NCBI GenBank assembly: GCA_016110215.1
Contig: JADWQD010000016.1
Coordinates: 558,001 to 622,000, forward strand
Length of the DNA stretch: 64,000 nucleotides
Source: Capronia americana
Lineage: Eukaryota > Ascomycota > Eurotiomycetes > Chaetothyriales > Herpotrichiellaceae
Direction: 5' to 3'
Below the pieces are notes generated by a model. It was not told the DNA's origin and searched no databases. It saw only the letters and a program-made list of their open reading frames with translations. This document shows, one piece after another, positions 1 to 11,281 of the stretch. Within the stretch, counting starts at the first letter, position 1. Each line of letters starts with the position of its first letter. The position numbers were made by a program, and so were the translations under genes.

Positions 1-1
1 C

Positions 2-139
2 AAGCAAAGAGGCTACGACCTTCTGCAGAAGGCCCACACTTTCATTGCCGCCAGACGAGCAGAGCAGGAGGGCACGCAAGTTACTGACCGCCCGCAGCCG
101 CAAAGGGTTTTCACACAGACAAATGTGGAGAAGAGCTAG
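2..139 (+). CDS. 3' end of an unidentified protein-coding gene (partial)
   Basis: An open frame enters from the left edge at base 2 and ends at TAG 137-139, giving about 45 codons of a plausible C-terminus (ends VFTQTNVEKS). It contains an Ala/Arg/Glu-rich stretch (IAARRAEQEG) that could be helical. Too little is present to name a family. It is followed by a long non-coding spacer, which fits a real gene end. It could also be chance open frame. Confidence 0.4.
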   Translation, partial: KQRGYDLLQKAHTFIAARRAEQEGTQVTDRPQPQRVFTQTNVEKS

Positions 140-954
140 GATACCACGCAATCTGAAAATAACGTCCTGCATTTTCCGAGTCTAAATCTTCCTCATTGTG
201 ACCTTCGACCTATCTGTATCAGTCATCTCTTTCCCCTCCTTGCCTTCTCACTCTTGGTTCCGTTTTCCCCCTTCTCCCGTTGAGTTCCTTGCTTTTTGGT
301 GTTCCCCGTCCCTCTCCTCTTTTCCCTCATTCCAGCTTAGCTTGTGGCCGGGAGTGTAAGGCGGAGTGTAATTCGAGGCCGGCCGACTAATGACGAACCA
401 AAGTCTCCGCGAGACCATACCTAGATGGTCACGCCCGTCCTCAAAAGGAAGAACAGGACTAGGTATTATGGCATGTGACCATGTTGGTCGAGGATGCCAT
501 CAATGCCGTTCATCTTTCTTTCCATGAGAGTCAAATGATATGGTGAGACAAGGCGGACCGTAATTGACAGAAGGAACTCTAGAAGGCTAACGTGGACCTC
601 ATTTTGACGGTATATCACCAGCGAAAACTCGTCGGCACCGCGACTTTTGAGACCTCACCGAAGACTGAGCCACAGACAGCGCTGGCCAGATGTCCACCCG
701 TAGAAGCCAGTTCGGAGTCAAAAGACCTCGTTGGGATTCGGCCGCAATGACCCAGCTGCGACGCTGATTCATCTGAGATCGAGCTGCTGCCTACCATTTT
801 TCGACCTGTCGACCCGAGCGGTGACGTTCTCCCACAAAATGCCCACACCAGTCACGAAGCTGGCTTTCAAAGCGACAAGCCTCAAAATCCATTATGTCAG
901 GCATCGCTCCTGGATCCTCTTGTTTGGTCGGGCTCCTGAAAGATGCGCAGGCAC

Positions 955-1620
955 CAAAAGACGGAACGTATGCGGACACCCTTTTCGAAACCCGTTTCGT
1001 ACAACACCCGTTTCGAATAAACATTGGCCGGCTTCCGGCGCAGTTTATTTCTATAGCCACACTGCGGATAAAACTCATCTTATAGCGCTATACTGCCTTA
1101 CCGTGACTATAACCTCGCCGTCGCACCTTACCGTCGCCTCTTTTAGTGGTGGTGTTATAAAACTTAGCCTCGCCGTTCAGCCTTATAAGCTTCTTATAAC
1201 TCTACAATCTCTCCCGCCTCTCTTACCTCGATGTACTTCTTTATGTGAGCTCTCCGCCTCTTCTCTCCGCCTAGTCTTAGTGGCGCGGTCGAGCTCGGCA
1301 GCTCATATTCAGAAGCCAGCGCATGTGAGGGTGAGGGCTCTGGTGACGGTGTTCGGCGCCGACGAGGTCTCTCTACGGTGGTGGTTGTCCGGATTGGTAA
1401 ACTCTGACTTTGGCGCGGCGGCGATGGTGTAACAGCCCGTGCAGCTAAACGTGCCTCTTCCGCCTGTTCACGAGCTTGCTGGCGCTGTTGTCTCTCGGTC
1501 AGTTCATTCGCAGTGCCCTAGTAATAAGCTGCGCCGGAAGCCGGCCAAAGTTTATCCGAAAGGTGTGCGGTACGAAATGTGTGCCGAGACGTGTGTCCGT
1601 ATACGTTCCGGCCCGCAGAC
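955..1620. repeat. Inverted-repeat (MITE-like) element, about 0.65 kb
   Basis: The left arm (about 958-1075) and the reverse complement of the right arm (about 1488-1615) align over roughly 110-120 bp. The best-conserved core is TTGGCCGGCTTCCGGCGCAG at about 1021-1042. The similarity also shows as shared peptides in opposite frames (CAGSRP.FIR..C.TK...RVS.YVP). The interior is pyrimidine- and TA-rich and encodes nothing recognisable. Long terminal inverted repeats without a transposase fit a non-autonomous DNA transposon. I could not define a target-site duplication. Confidence 0.65.
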
Positions 1621-1828
1621 CATGGTCATTTCTAAAGGAGGGTAACTTTCCTGGGTAGAGGCGATGCTCGGTTTAAATAATAATGGCATTAGTCTTATTC
1701 GTGCTTAATGTACATAAAATAGGCTGTAGGGCATAAAGGCCCTAAGTCGCCTATAGAGCTAGCCTTACGCGATGGCTATTGGCCTTACGGCCGGCCTGAG
1801 TACAGCCTTACGCGATCACATGATCCAA

Positions 1829-1900
1829 CACGTGACAATACATTTACGGCACCAATCAGATGAGAGAGCACGTGACAGTGCATTTTTTGCACCAATCAGA
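1829..1900. repeat. Tandem 32-bp repeat with CACGTG and CCAAT words
   Basis: Two copies, 1829-1860 and 1869-1900, lie 40 bp apart. Each begins CACGTGACA and ends GCACCAATCAGA, with a variable middle of T-rich sequence. Each copy joins an E-box/CDE-type CACGTG to a CCAAT box, the core of fungal bHLH and HAP-complex sites respectively. The pair may be regulatory or part of an old repeat. The nearest intact downstream gene is the phospholipase D-like gene about 1 kb away. Confidence 0.5.
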
Positions 1901-2951
1901 GCGATGCCAAGACCGTTAGCTTAGGACATTTTGCCTGTAATATCCTGCTTCGCTAACGCTCCGCAGGATTATGTCATCACTTGAGTGTATTCTGAACGTT
2001 GGTGACATCATCAAACGCACGTTATGAACAGCGGAGTTCGACCCACTCGGACAGGATCACTGGATCGATGTTGACGGTGTCTTGATTTGGTCGTCAGTCA
2101 CAAGGTGGGCGTCGTGGCTGCCTGAACACTCTTCGTATGAGGGGTCCAATACCGAAAGGAGAATAGTCGAGGTCCGACAAGTGCGAATAGTTGCATTACA
2201 GTAGACCTGTGCTTCATCAGGACGACGGAAAGGCTGCATCGTGGCGTGGGTGTTTGAGCTCGGCTTCAGAGCTGAAAAACAAAATCCCATAAGAACAAGG
2301 GCGGGTTTAGGATAGTGCGAGATGCTAGCTACCTGCTCGCCGAGCGGCCTAGATCTGGCCATTGCAGAATGCGCGACAGGCACAAACAGAGTAGCGAATA
2401 GTGAGTGCAGTTGAGATGGAAGGGTCAGCGGTTACACAGTTGTCACCACTAGCTTATCTCGTGCTTCAATATCGAGTACCAGGATCATTTCAGCTGTGTT
2501 TTTTCCGTTCCCACAATGGATTCTCATCTACCGACTAGTCATTGGATATTCACAGAGTATCCAATGACATCGGCAGCATACAAAAATTTATGTCTCGCCT
2601 CAAGGCTGAAGGCGACGTCCCGATCCCACAGTGATTGAAATTCTGCCCAGCAGTGTATGCCGTATACGAAACGGCTGTGCGGCTGAGGTTGAGGCCATGC
2701 TCCCGACATACTTTCACGCAATGCAAGCGGCTAGAGCGTGGAAATAGTCCGAGTGCCGCGCGATTCTGGACCAGAATCAAATTCAGCTGAAGTATGCGTG
2801 AAGACATATATTTCTCGCGGTGATCCCCCCCAGCTGCAGCATACTCACACAATCTCACCTGAGCCGGAGGAACGTCGTTTTTGGATCAGAAAACAAAAGG
2901 CTCGGTTGCGAAGTTATCCGTCCTCATCTTCTTGCCCATCCCGGCGACGCT

Positions 2952-5368
2952 ATGACATCCATAGACGAGCTCGAAGCACATCTTCTTGAGATCGAGAAAG
3001 ACTTCAAGCACGATGATACCTTTGCCAAGGGTTCGCAATTGGCTGGCATTTCATTCGACAAGACTCTAAATGCCGTGACCTTGACCGGGGAACCCGAAGA
3101 CTTCAGTGTCTTCATCCCATGGAAGGTTTGGACGCCAGAACTCGCGTTCACCGATGACAACGCGCCCAAGCTAGGCGACAGTGCTCTGCAGGAGGCTTTC
3201 AAACATGTCCTCGAGCGAGGCCGTGTTCTTGCTAATAACAAGATGTGCTTCATTGACATTGCACACCTCTGGGACGGCGTGTCCGAGCCTTTCTTCGAGG
3301 AAGGTAGCAGCACTTCTACGGACGAAAGAACAAAGAGTGTGGCCAAGGCGATCGCGGATGTCATTGATGGCGTGGAAGGGGACAGCTCTGAGATCACAGT
3401 CCGTTTTCTAGTTGGAGACTTTACTATGACAAAGCATACTCTCCAGTCCGCCACGAATTTCATCAACAAGATATTCTGGCCCGGACAGCAGCCCTTGGTC
3501 AAAAAGCAGAAGAATGCTAGATTGTACATTGGTCAATATAGTCCAGGCTGGGACTTTGAGTGAGTCTCCATTATGGCCCTGATCCCCTGCTAATTGTTGT
3601 CCAGCGCCGATAAGAGCCCGTTGAATCTCCTACGCGCGCAAGCTGCGAACATCCGTGAATTGGCGGAGTGGTTGAAGAGCTCGACCGGTTCTGATATTGG
3701 CCTCGGTCAGGCCGCTGACCTTCTTGCGGGACTCGAGGACGACGTGGTGCTAAAGTTTCTCAAGGGCAAGGGAACAGCGCTGAGCTGGAACCACGGCAAG
3801 ATCCTCGCCGTCAACGGAAAGACGCTGATGACGGGTGGTGCGAACTTCGCTCACACCAATGCGTCGAACCAGTACTCCATCATCGAGCAGTCTTGCAAGA
3901 TACAGGGCGACGCTGCCGTCTCCGCCCATGTCTGGCAGGATTACTTCTTCTCGTAAGTTCCCGCAAAAAGCTAGCAGCGCCAACGTACCGCTGACATTGT
4001 CTCGAGATACCTGAACAAGCCACCTATTACGGATGATCGGTCCTTCGTCAAGTGTACCAACCTCAACGGTCCTTTCAACAATTGGGAAGACAGGCCTGCA
4101 CCAATGTCCACGGCCGAACCATATCAAATAAAGAAGACCGCTAGCACGGGCGCAAAGGTCCTCAGCATTGCTCAATTGGGCGACTGGCACGGCCCCATGG
4201 CAGATCTCCGGTATCCAGTCCAGATCGTTCAGCTACTCAAGGACCTGATCCTCAACATTGCTTGGTCCCGGCTCTCAAAAGTTGACGAGACAGCGGACGA
4301 CCAGACGAAGAAGATGTTCAAGATGCTGCCCATACAGGGCATTGCCATGATTCTAGTCAATGCGCTTTTCGCCGAGAAGCGTGGCTCTCGCGATCAGCTG
4401 CTCCAAGCCATTGGCCGGCCGCTGATAAATCCTTACAAGGATCTGCAAATCAATCCCAATGCTTGGGCTAGCCGGATGACGAGGCTGAATGCGATCGCCA
4501 ACGCCACCAAGAGTGTTGTCATTTGCCAGCAAAGGATTGTGCTCAACCCGAATGACGACCAGCAGAAGGTGTATGACTTGATAAATGACACGATGCATCT
4601 CAAAGGGGAGCAGAGGTGGGATGGAATGACATGGCCTTACGGTATGAGAAACTCCATCACGAACATGCATGTACCATTACTGATGCCATACAAGACCTCC
4701 TCATAGCCCTTTGCTACGCCATCATGGCAGACAAAGATGGCAACGGCTCCGCGAAAGTCGAAATAGTGCTCTCAACCGACGGCGGCCACGATGAGAACGC
4801 CGACAAGGACGGTGGCTGGGGCGACAAGATGCTCATCGACGACTTCAAGAAGCGACTAAAGATGGTGCTGCGCGGCATGGCCTTTCTGGCGAACTTGCCT
4901 TTTGTCATGTCATTGGCACAGGCGGCCGGCATCGAGACGGCCAAGAAAGTCACCGCAGACCAGGAGGCGGAGCTACAAGCTACCGCGAAACTTTTCACCA
5001 AGAATGCGGACTTCTCGCTTGGTTTGCTGGTGGCAGAAGAGACCCCAGCGTTCGTGACTGGAGGGCCGTTGTTTGCGTCCTTTGACCAGTACGTCGACCA
5101 GCGGGTTACGCTCGGCAGAGTTCTCAAGGGTCACGAGATGGCGTTCAACGCACAAGCTGGTAATCTCAACGACGCGCAGAAAAAGGCTCACGTCAACAAC
5201 CACAGCAAGGTGGTCTACGTCGACGACAAGTTGTTGTATATCGGGAGCGACAACATCTATCCTTCGTATAACGAGGAGCACGGTGTTTGGATCGATGATG
5301 ATACAACGATCAAGGCGTGGAAGAAGAAGATCTGGACGGAGCTGTGGGATCATCGTACCATTCGGTAA
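2952..5368 (+). CDS. Phospholipase D-like (HKD superfamily) protein
   Basis: Predicted exons are 2952-3559, 3605-3952, 4007-4641 and 4695-5368 (introns 45, 54 and 53 bp with GTGAGT, GTAAGT and GTATGA donors), giving 754 residues. The phospholipase D fold uses two H-x-K-x4-D motifs to hydrolyse phosphodiester bonds. Here the first motif is NHGKILAVNGK followed by TGGANF, with Asn where Asp is usual. The second is canonical, NNHSKVVYVDDK followed by YIGSDN. The two motifs sit about 400 residues apart. The ATG at 2952 begins a good coding N-terminus (MTSIDELEAH); the upstream in-frame extension to 2820 begins with GTG and looks non-coding. No signal peptide is evident. The exact substrate is not predictable. 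The family is confident, and catalytic competence is uncertain because of the Asp-to-Asn change. Confidence 0.85.
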
Positions 5369-5639
5369 GGGATAGGGATCTTTTGCTATCCAGTTGTACT
5401 CCTTCACGGCCCGTGTGCTTTCTATGCTCTAAGCTCCTTCAATTGATCTTCAATCTCGTCCTCACTGATACTCAGCACCATGCACAAGCACTTGAGATGC
5501 GAGAGAACTTGACTGGCGACGAAGCTCGCTTAGTAGACCCAGAATGCGTTGATAAGCATAAGAGTGTTCCCTGTCACGTGCACGCTACCACTTTATGCAC
5601 GCCTTTGCAATTCATTATGGCTGTTATACATTTATTAAT

Positions 5640-6990
5640 TAAATTGCAACCGCGCATCTGAATAAGCTGTAATTTTACATTTACAGGTATAAATATATAA
5701 CTATCTTATTAATATAATTTATACCCCTATAAATACCTCGGGACAGTAACGTTCCTCCGCGGCCGACTAGTATACTGTTTAGCACCCTCCTCCTCCTCCT
5801 CGCTGTCTATAATAATAATAACCTATTATTCGTGTGCTGGTACTATAGTTAAGGTCTTTAATATAGTGCCTTAGTATTAGAGACCTTCTTAAAGCTATTA
5901 GTTTACCTATTTATTATAAATTATCTCGGCCTTTTAGGTCTGCTTTTTAAGGCGCTACTATTCTCTCTTTTATCGCCTTTATAATACTAACCACTAGTTC
6001 TTTTCCTTTTATAGCTGTTATTACCGTTTATCCTTAGCCTTTTAAGTATACTTTTAGTTTTTTTAGTATACTTAGTCTTAAAGATACTATTATATAAACT
6101 AAATTTTAGCTAGACTAGACTATAGATTAAATAGTTTTAGGTTAGGTTTTTAAGGCTAGTATCCGGTCTAATAGTAGTACTTAAATACTTTTTAGCTATC
6201 TAAGCCTAAGTTTAATAGGGGTTTTTCTAGTCTTATAAGGCCTAAAAACCCTAAAAATTACTAAAAATAATAGTAATATATATTATTTTTAGTAATTTTT
6301 AGGTTTTTCGCTATTCTATAGGGTTTATTACTAAAATTATTATATTTAAGTACTTTATTAGTAAATAGAATTACTATTTAATAGGGCCTAAAGCTCTACT
6401 AAATTATATTATTTTATTAAATAATTTAGTATTTAATCTATTATTATAAACCTAAAAGTACTACCTCTATATAAATTAGGTCCTATACTAGATTCTAGTA
6501 AGGAACCTAATTATATTAGTGAATAGTACTAGAGAAGATAGCTAGATATAGGGGCCTAAAGTATTATATAGTACTTAAGTATAAGTACTATAAGCCCCTA
6601 CCTAAAATAGGTATAGGACTAAATATATATACGGAAAAAGGGATTATATAAGCTAATAGCCCTTAGGTAGTATTACTTTATACCTAGATATATATAATAC
6701 TAAAAGAGGGGAAAGAGATAAAAGTACTCCCTTACTAGAATACTAAGGTAGTAGCTTTTCCTTCCTTCTTTAAGCGTTAAGTTATTATCTATAGAATTAC
6801 TAATATAAGAGTATTTAGCTGTGTTAATTATTAGTGCCTACTGTATAGCGGAGGTCCTAATATCTATAGTCTAAGCTAAACTAAAGAATATTATTTTATC
6901 TTTATTAATTTTATTAAGATTATAAAATAAAGACTTTTTATATTAACTTTATCTCTTTTCTATATATATAGTATACTATAAACCTTTCTC
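5640..6990. repeat. AT-rich, stop-saturated island (probable RIP-degraded repeat)
   Basis: About 1.35 kb of strongly AT-rich sequence dense in TpA (TATATA, CTATAA, TTATTA), bounded on both sides by ordinary GC content. No open frame of 60 codons or more exists on either strand from about 5662 to 7227. Sharp-edged AT islands with excess TpA are typical of RIP acting on repeats in filamentous ascomycetes. No recognisable transposon protein remains, so the parent element is unknown. A short CTC/CTG run (about 5788-5802) and an ATA microsatellite (about 5811-5822) lie at the left edge. Confidence 0.7.
6250..6303. repeat. Perfect 23-bp inverted repeat with 8-nt loop
   Basis: Bases 6250-6272 (CCTAAAAATTACTAA... 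with TAATA at the inner end) are the exact reverse complement of 6281-6303; the loop is GTAATATA. With one gap the pairing extends a further ~6 bp outward. It lies inside the AT-rich island and may be a transposon palindrome or an inverted micro-duplication. Confidence 0.8.
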
Positions 6991-7227
6991 CCTTGCGTTG
7001 CGAGGACAAGCCACAACTATACGCATGATGCTGCGTTGCCTGAGATGACTTCAAAGGTTCTGCCAGACGTCTGAGCTCAGCCTATACTCTGAACTGAGCA
7101 TCTTCACATGGCTATCAACAACAATGTCAATCTCGTTGCGAATTTTGTGTACTTTCGGTCCTCGCCACAGAGTCTGATGCTTGGAACGGTGAATTCAAGG
7201 TCGTGAAACCAGCGCTGCACATCATCA

Positions 7228-7464
7228 TTATAACCACTTTCCCTGTGCTCGAACACACGCACATGGACTTCCCTGCTCGCGACAAATGAGACATTTGACT
7301 CCAGCTATAGATATAAGCTGGATTAGCGGAGGCCTGGGCAATAAGACTGCCATGCCCTCGTGCCCGTACTGCTGCGCATAGTCAAGCAGGGACCGACCAT
7401 AATTGTCACGAATGTTGATGTCGATCCCTGGTATGTCCGACAGCAACTTCACAATGTAACCCAT
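7228..7464 (-). pseudogene. Ankyrin-repeat remnant
   Basis: A 78-codon frame contains one recognisable ankyrin unit (GIDINIRDNYGRSLLDYA, then a second helix ending EGMAVLL). It continues into unrelated Cys-containing sequence before the stop. There is no neighbouring exon with further repeats, and it borders the AT-rich island. It is most simply the broken 3' end of an ankyrin gene. It could be a terminal exon of a gene whose other exons I failed to see. Confidence 0.4.
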
Positions 7465-7784
7465 GAAGAGTGAAGACTCCCGGGTTTACACTGATGGCGT
7501 TCAGGAAGGGGGGAACACGCCCCAATGCCGCAAGAAAGGACAAAGCAAGAACCTTCCTCGAAGAAGCGCATGTTTTGAGCTAACTCGGTCGAGATTGATG
7601 GAGTACCCGTTCTGTGATCCCTTTCGCCTCGAGGGAGGTCTGGAATGGATTTAGGGATTCGAACCAATATACAAGATCTCGGACTACCGTGAAAGGACAA
7701 CCAACCGCCTCTTCACTGTGGACAACAGCCATGAGAGTCATCGCTCAACTGACTTTCTTTGCGCTCTCCCGCAAGGAGGTGGTT

Positions 7785-8279
7785 TTAGATCTTCGAATTC
7801 AAAATGCCCACCTTGTCATGGATACATGAGATACACAATACGCCTTGCTCTGTCCTCAATTCCGCCCTGAGCGTTGCCATTTTACGACCGGCGGCGACCA
7901 CCGAGCAGACGACGCGTACCGCACTTCCGGAAGGGACAGCCCGATGGAATACAACGTACAGGGACCGACTGACGCCCATATTCTCCCAGTAACCCGGTGC
8001 TCCGATCATGAGCAAGGCCGTGGAGCTGAGGTTGTCCAACAGCGTCGAGGCAGCTCCGCCGTGCAGATTGCCGTCTTTGTTGCATAGCGAAGCCGGGACT
8101 CGGAGACGGTAGATGAGTTCCTGCCTGCTTTCAGAGTACGAGTCGAAGACGACTTGTTGGAGAGGGTGTGTTTCAAAGCCGCTGTAGCTCTCTGGCTGGG
8201 TCACCGATAGGAGGTACGCATGGATCCGGTCCGGAATCGAGAGTTGGAAATTGGTCCGAAAATACGCGTCTTGGGTCAT
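7785..8279 (-). CDS. Hotdog-fold acyl-CoA thioesterase-like protein
   Basis: An uninterrupted 164-residue frame. The 4HBT/PaaI-type hotdog signature is clear: NLHGGAASTLLDNLSS (HGG-x4-LxD, with the active-site Asp), followed by the strand pattern of the central helix and sheet. I chose the ATG at 8279 (MTQDAYFRTNFQL) because its length fits the family; an in-frame ATG at 8435 would add 52 residues that look non-conserved. Known family members hydrolyse acyl-CoA thioesters. The C-terminus is NSKI; S-K-I resembles a type 1 peroxisomal signal, so a peroxisomal site is possible (inference). It lies just outside the catabolic cluster, and I found no cluster-type CGG-N10-CCG site upstream of it. 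Confidence 0.75.
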   Translation of the reverse strand: MTQDAYFRTNFQLSIPDRIHAYLLSVTQPESYSGFETHPLQQVVFDSYSESRQELIYRLRVPASLCNKDGNLHGGAASTLLDNLSSTALLMIGAPGYWENMGVSRSLYVVFHRAVPSGSAVRVVCSVVAAGRKMATLRAELRTEQGVLCISCIHDKVGILNSKI

Positions 8280-8435
8280 CCTGGTAGAGCGATGCACACA
8301 CAGATGCTGGAGTCTCGGCAGACGGGCGGCGTGTGTGCAGCATAGGGCGGGCAAAGGGGCGTTCCCTGTTATGATCAATGTTGGACGGAAAGTGTCTTCC
8401 GTACCAAGGCCCAAGTGGCCTCCTGCATTCGCCAT

Positions 8436-9519
8436 TAGCGTTTCCGGCCTCCGACTCCTGTACAGGGGATCATTTCTCTCGACCTGAAGGAGTTCGAGTA
8501 TATCGGGAGAGGGAGGTCGGCTGCTAGAGGTGTGCCAAACGGTCCCCGGGACACACCACTCGCCTACAGTAAGCGGGCGTTCGGATCAATCCCAAGTGTG
8601 AGTACCGACTATTCTAGACCTGATCGAGGGGGTTGGGAGTCTCCGCGCGCTCGGGAAAAGGGTTCCGAAGCACTGCACTGTCACGCACCTGGTTTGTTAG
8701 CCTCCGTCGATCAACAGCTGCGGCGGGCATTGTGATGTGGAAAAGATGACAGACGCGCTCCTGAAGCTCAATGCCGGCCGGAATATACCGGCACTGGGAC
8801 TAGGCGAGTTTCCGTCTCATTACATACCCCAGAAAGTCTTTTCTGACGGATGCATCTAGGTACAATACATGGCAAAGTGCAGAAGTGCCAAGTGCGCTCT
8901 GTCCTGCCGACGCCTGTGCCGTTCTTGCAACATTTTTGTCACGCCGGCAAGAAATTGAGCACAACAAGAGAATTGCCACACTCTCCGATCAAGACCTTGC
9001 ATCCCTGGGAAAATATGTCGGAAGCTTAGTGTGACACGTTTGTCTATCCAGAATGTCGGGGTTTCTTTTGACTTTCCAGACAAGCAGTGAGTTCACGTAG
9101 CCTCATTGGTCATGTTACGAGCGCCCTACTTTCTCGAATCCTGTAGTCAAGCTGTATTTCCTTCATACAAGACTTGCTTGCTCCTCAACGTGGCTGATTT
9201 GACAATTTCATTCATCTACCTTGCGAAGATTCTCTCCGCAACCTTCCGGGGTGAATCTATGTAGGGTCGTCCGCAGGGAGCTGAGCCGGAGTGAGAACAT
9301 GAGATGTCTCTAAGGAAACAGATGGAGAATTTTCCACTGGGCATTGTTCTATTCAAGGGCACCAGCGTAAAGAGATCCTTCTGTCCACAAAGCCCGCAAG
9401 GCTCACAATTTAGAGACGCCTGCTGAATGGACCAAGTTGACCTGTACACGAAGCCATACATACAATGTATCGAGCGACCGTTGCTTGCGCGAAGACCGAG
9501 AGCAATAGGTGGTGGATGT
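8436..9519. other. Intergenic region, no gene seen
   Basis: About 1.1 kb between the thioesterase start and the end of the MFS transporter gene. Only short frames without recognisable domains are present. It includes the thioesterase promoter and the transporter 3' flank. Confidence 0.6.
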
Positions 9520-11281
9520 TTAAGCGTCCACCTTGACAGCAGAGCTTCGACGGCGGGCATGCTGCACGGACTGCTGCAGGATGATGGCCTCCTCTGCGGC
9601 AAGGTTGTCTCCGAAGGCTTGGTCCATCTCTTCCAAGGTCTTGCCCATTGTCTCGGGAACCAAGAAATATGCCCAGATGCCGGCCAGGAAGCAGAAAGAG
9701 CAGAAGAAGATATAAGTGCCAAACTTGATGGAGTCGAGCATGGGAGGCACCGCGATTCCAATGATGAAGTTTGACAACCAGTTGACGGCCACGGCCAAGG
9801 CGACGCCCTTTGATCGGCACGAGGTGGGAAACACCTCGGGGGGCAGGGCCCAGCCGAGTGGGGAGTAGGAAACTCCGTAGACCAGAATAAAGACGAAGGC
9901 CATGGCCACGGCGGCCCAACCCGCGGCGGTGTTCGCGCTCCAGTCGTCCTCATAGATGCCAGAGAGGACCGAGATGATCAAGTAGCAGGTGGCACTGCTG
10001 AAGCCGCCGAAGATGGCGAGCGGACGCCGCCCGACCTTGTCGATGACGATAAAGCAGACCACGACGGCGACCAGCTGGAGGATGTTGAAGACACCGGAAA
10101 GAATCAGAGCCATCTCCGCGGACTGGCCAATCGATTCGAACAAGGTCGGAGCATAGTAGATGAAGGCGTTGATGCCACTGAACTGCTGGAAGAAGCAAAC
10201 GCCACAACCAACAGCTACGCGGCGCCACATCTTCTTGCGGAAGAGGTCGAGCCATTGTAGGATTTCAAGCTTGAGACCCCGAGCGCCCGGGTGCATCTTT
10301 TCCTGGTAAAGCTTCTGGAATTCAACCTCGGCGAGGATACCTTGGTACTCCAGCTGGACACGACTGTCGTCTGGCGGCAGCCGCCGCAGTTTGGCAAGCG
10401 ACGAAAGACATTCGAAGGGGCGGTCCACGAGCGCGAGCCACCGAGGAGAGTAGGGGAAGAAAAAAATCCCAATGCCTAAGAACGTTTAGTGTGTGAGAAT
10501 GTGACGAGACTGTTGGGCGGCGTACCCAGGATGGTTGCGGACACCATCTGCAATCCCAGGGGCAGTCGGAAGGCGATTTCACCGTCCATGTATCTCGTGC
10601 CGTAGGTAACCCAGAAGGCGATGACCACTCCGCCCACGATCGAGATAGACTCGAGCACAAGAAGCGTGCCCCGCAGGTTGGGAGGACTGATCTCTGAAAT
10701 GTACAGCGGAGCGCCCTGTGTCATGTCAATTCGTGTTGGGGACTGGACAAGAGTCGTGGGACACATACCATCGCTAGAGTGCCGACCCCGACGCCGCCGA
10801 TAGCTCGCCCCGCAACCAAGGTACCGTAGTTTTGTGAGGCAGTCTGCATGATGGCTCCGATGGTGAAGATAACGACGACGAATGCGAGAGCGCGCTTCCG
10901 CGAAAATCGGTCGGCGATGTATGGAAAGAACAGACACCCGACAAAGCTGCCGAGCTGCAACATGGCCGTCATAAAGCTCTTGCCGAAAGCAGAGTCGGTT
11001 CGTGGATAGACCCGGTGGAACTGAGGCATGACGTTGATGATCGAGATGACGCCCTGGTCGTAACCGAAGGAGAAGCCACCTAGAGACGCCAGAAAGGCGG
11101 CTCCGAAGACGTACGGGGAGCTGGCAATCCCGCGGATGCCATTAGGGCCATAGGAGACATGTTCCGCGAGGAGGGCGCCCGGTTCAGTGGTCGCAGCGCC
11201 TATGTATTCATCATGTTGACTGTTGGCGTTCCGGACCTCGTAGCCAGGCATTTTCGCCTCGGATCCTGCAAGGTCAGACAT
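9520..11281 (-). CDS. MFS sugar/polyol porter
   Basis: Predicted exons are 10769-11281, 10526-10715 and 9520-10475 (introns 53 and 50 bp, GTATGT and GTACGC donors), giving 552 residues. Sugar-porter family marks occur in order: GFSFGYDQGVIS in TM1, a loop RFSRKRAL, GRAIGGVGVG, SPRWL before the central loop, QQFSGINAFIYYAPTLF in TM7, DKVGRRPLA, PEVFP, and the C-terminal VPETMGKTLEEMDQAF. The pattern predicts 12 membrane helices and proton-coupled uptake of a hexose, polyol or related small molecule at the plasma membrane. The start at 11281 (MSDLAGSEAKMPGYEV) fits the family. A CGG-N10-CCG site lies 159 bp upstream of the ATG. It is the outermost gene of the proposed catabolic cluster. Confidence 0.92.

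Larger units (their letters stand above)
140..2951. other. Repeat-bearing intergenic spacer
   Basis: No gene recognised in about 2.8 kb. The spacer holds an inverted-repeat element (about 955-1620), a tandem pair of CACGTG/CCAAT modules (1829-1900), a repeated AGCCTTACGCGAT word near 1763 and 1805, and a 7-bp hairpin (1942-1948 with 1963-1969). Open frames in it, including a 233-codon one at 731-1432, cross the repeat element and have low-complexity, non-conserved-looking translations. Confidence 0.6.

Noticed and set aside
731..1432. 233-codon open frame on the plus strand
   Set aside because: It crosses the inverted-repeat element, its translation is low complexity, and both strands are similarly open there.
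2820..2951. In-frame N-terminal extension of the PLD-like gene
   Set aside because: It starts with GTG and lacks coding character; the ATG at 2952 is preferred.
8436..8640. Cluster-type CGG-N10-CCG site upstream of the thioesterase
   Set aside because: Several CGG words are present, but none has CCG at the right spacing, so I do not include this gene in the regulon.
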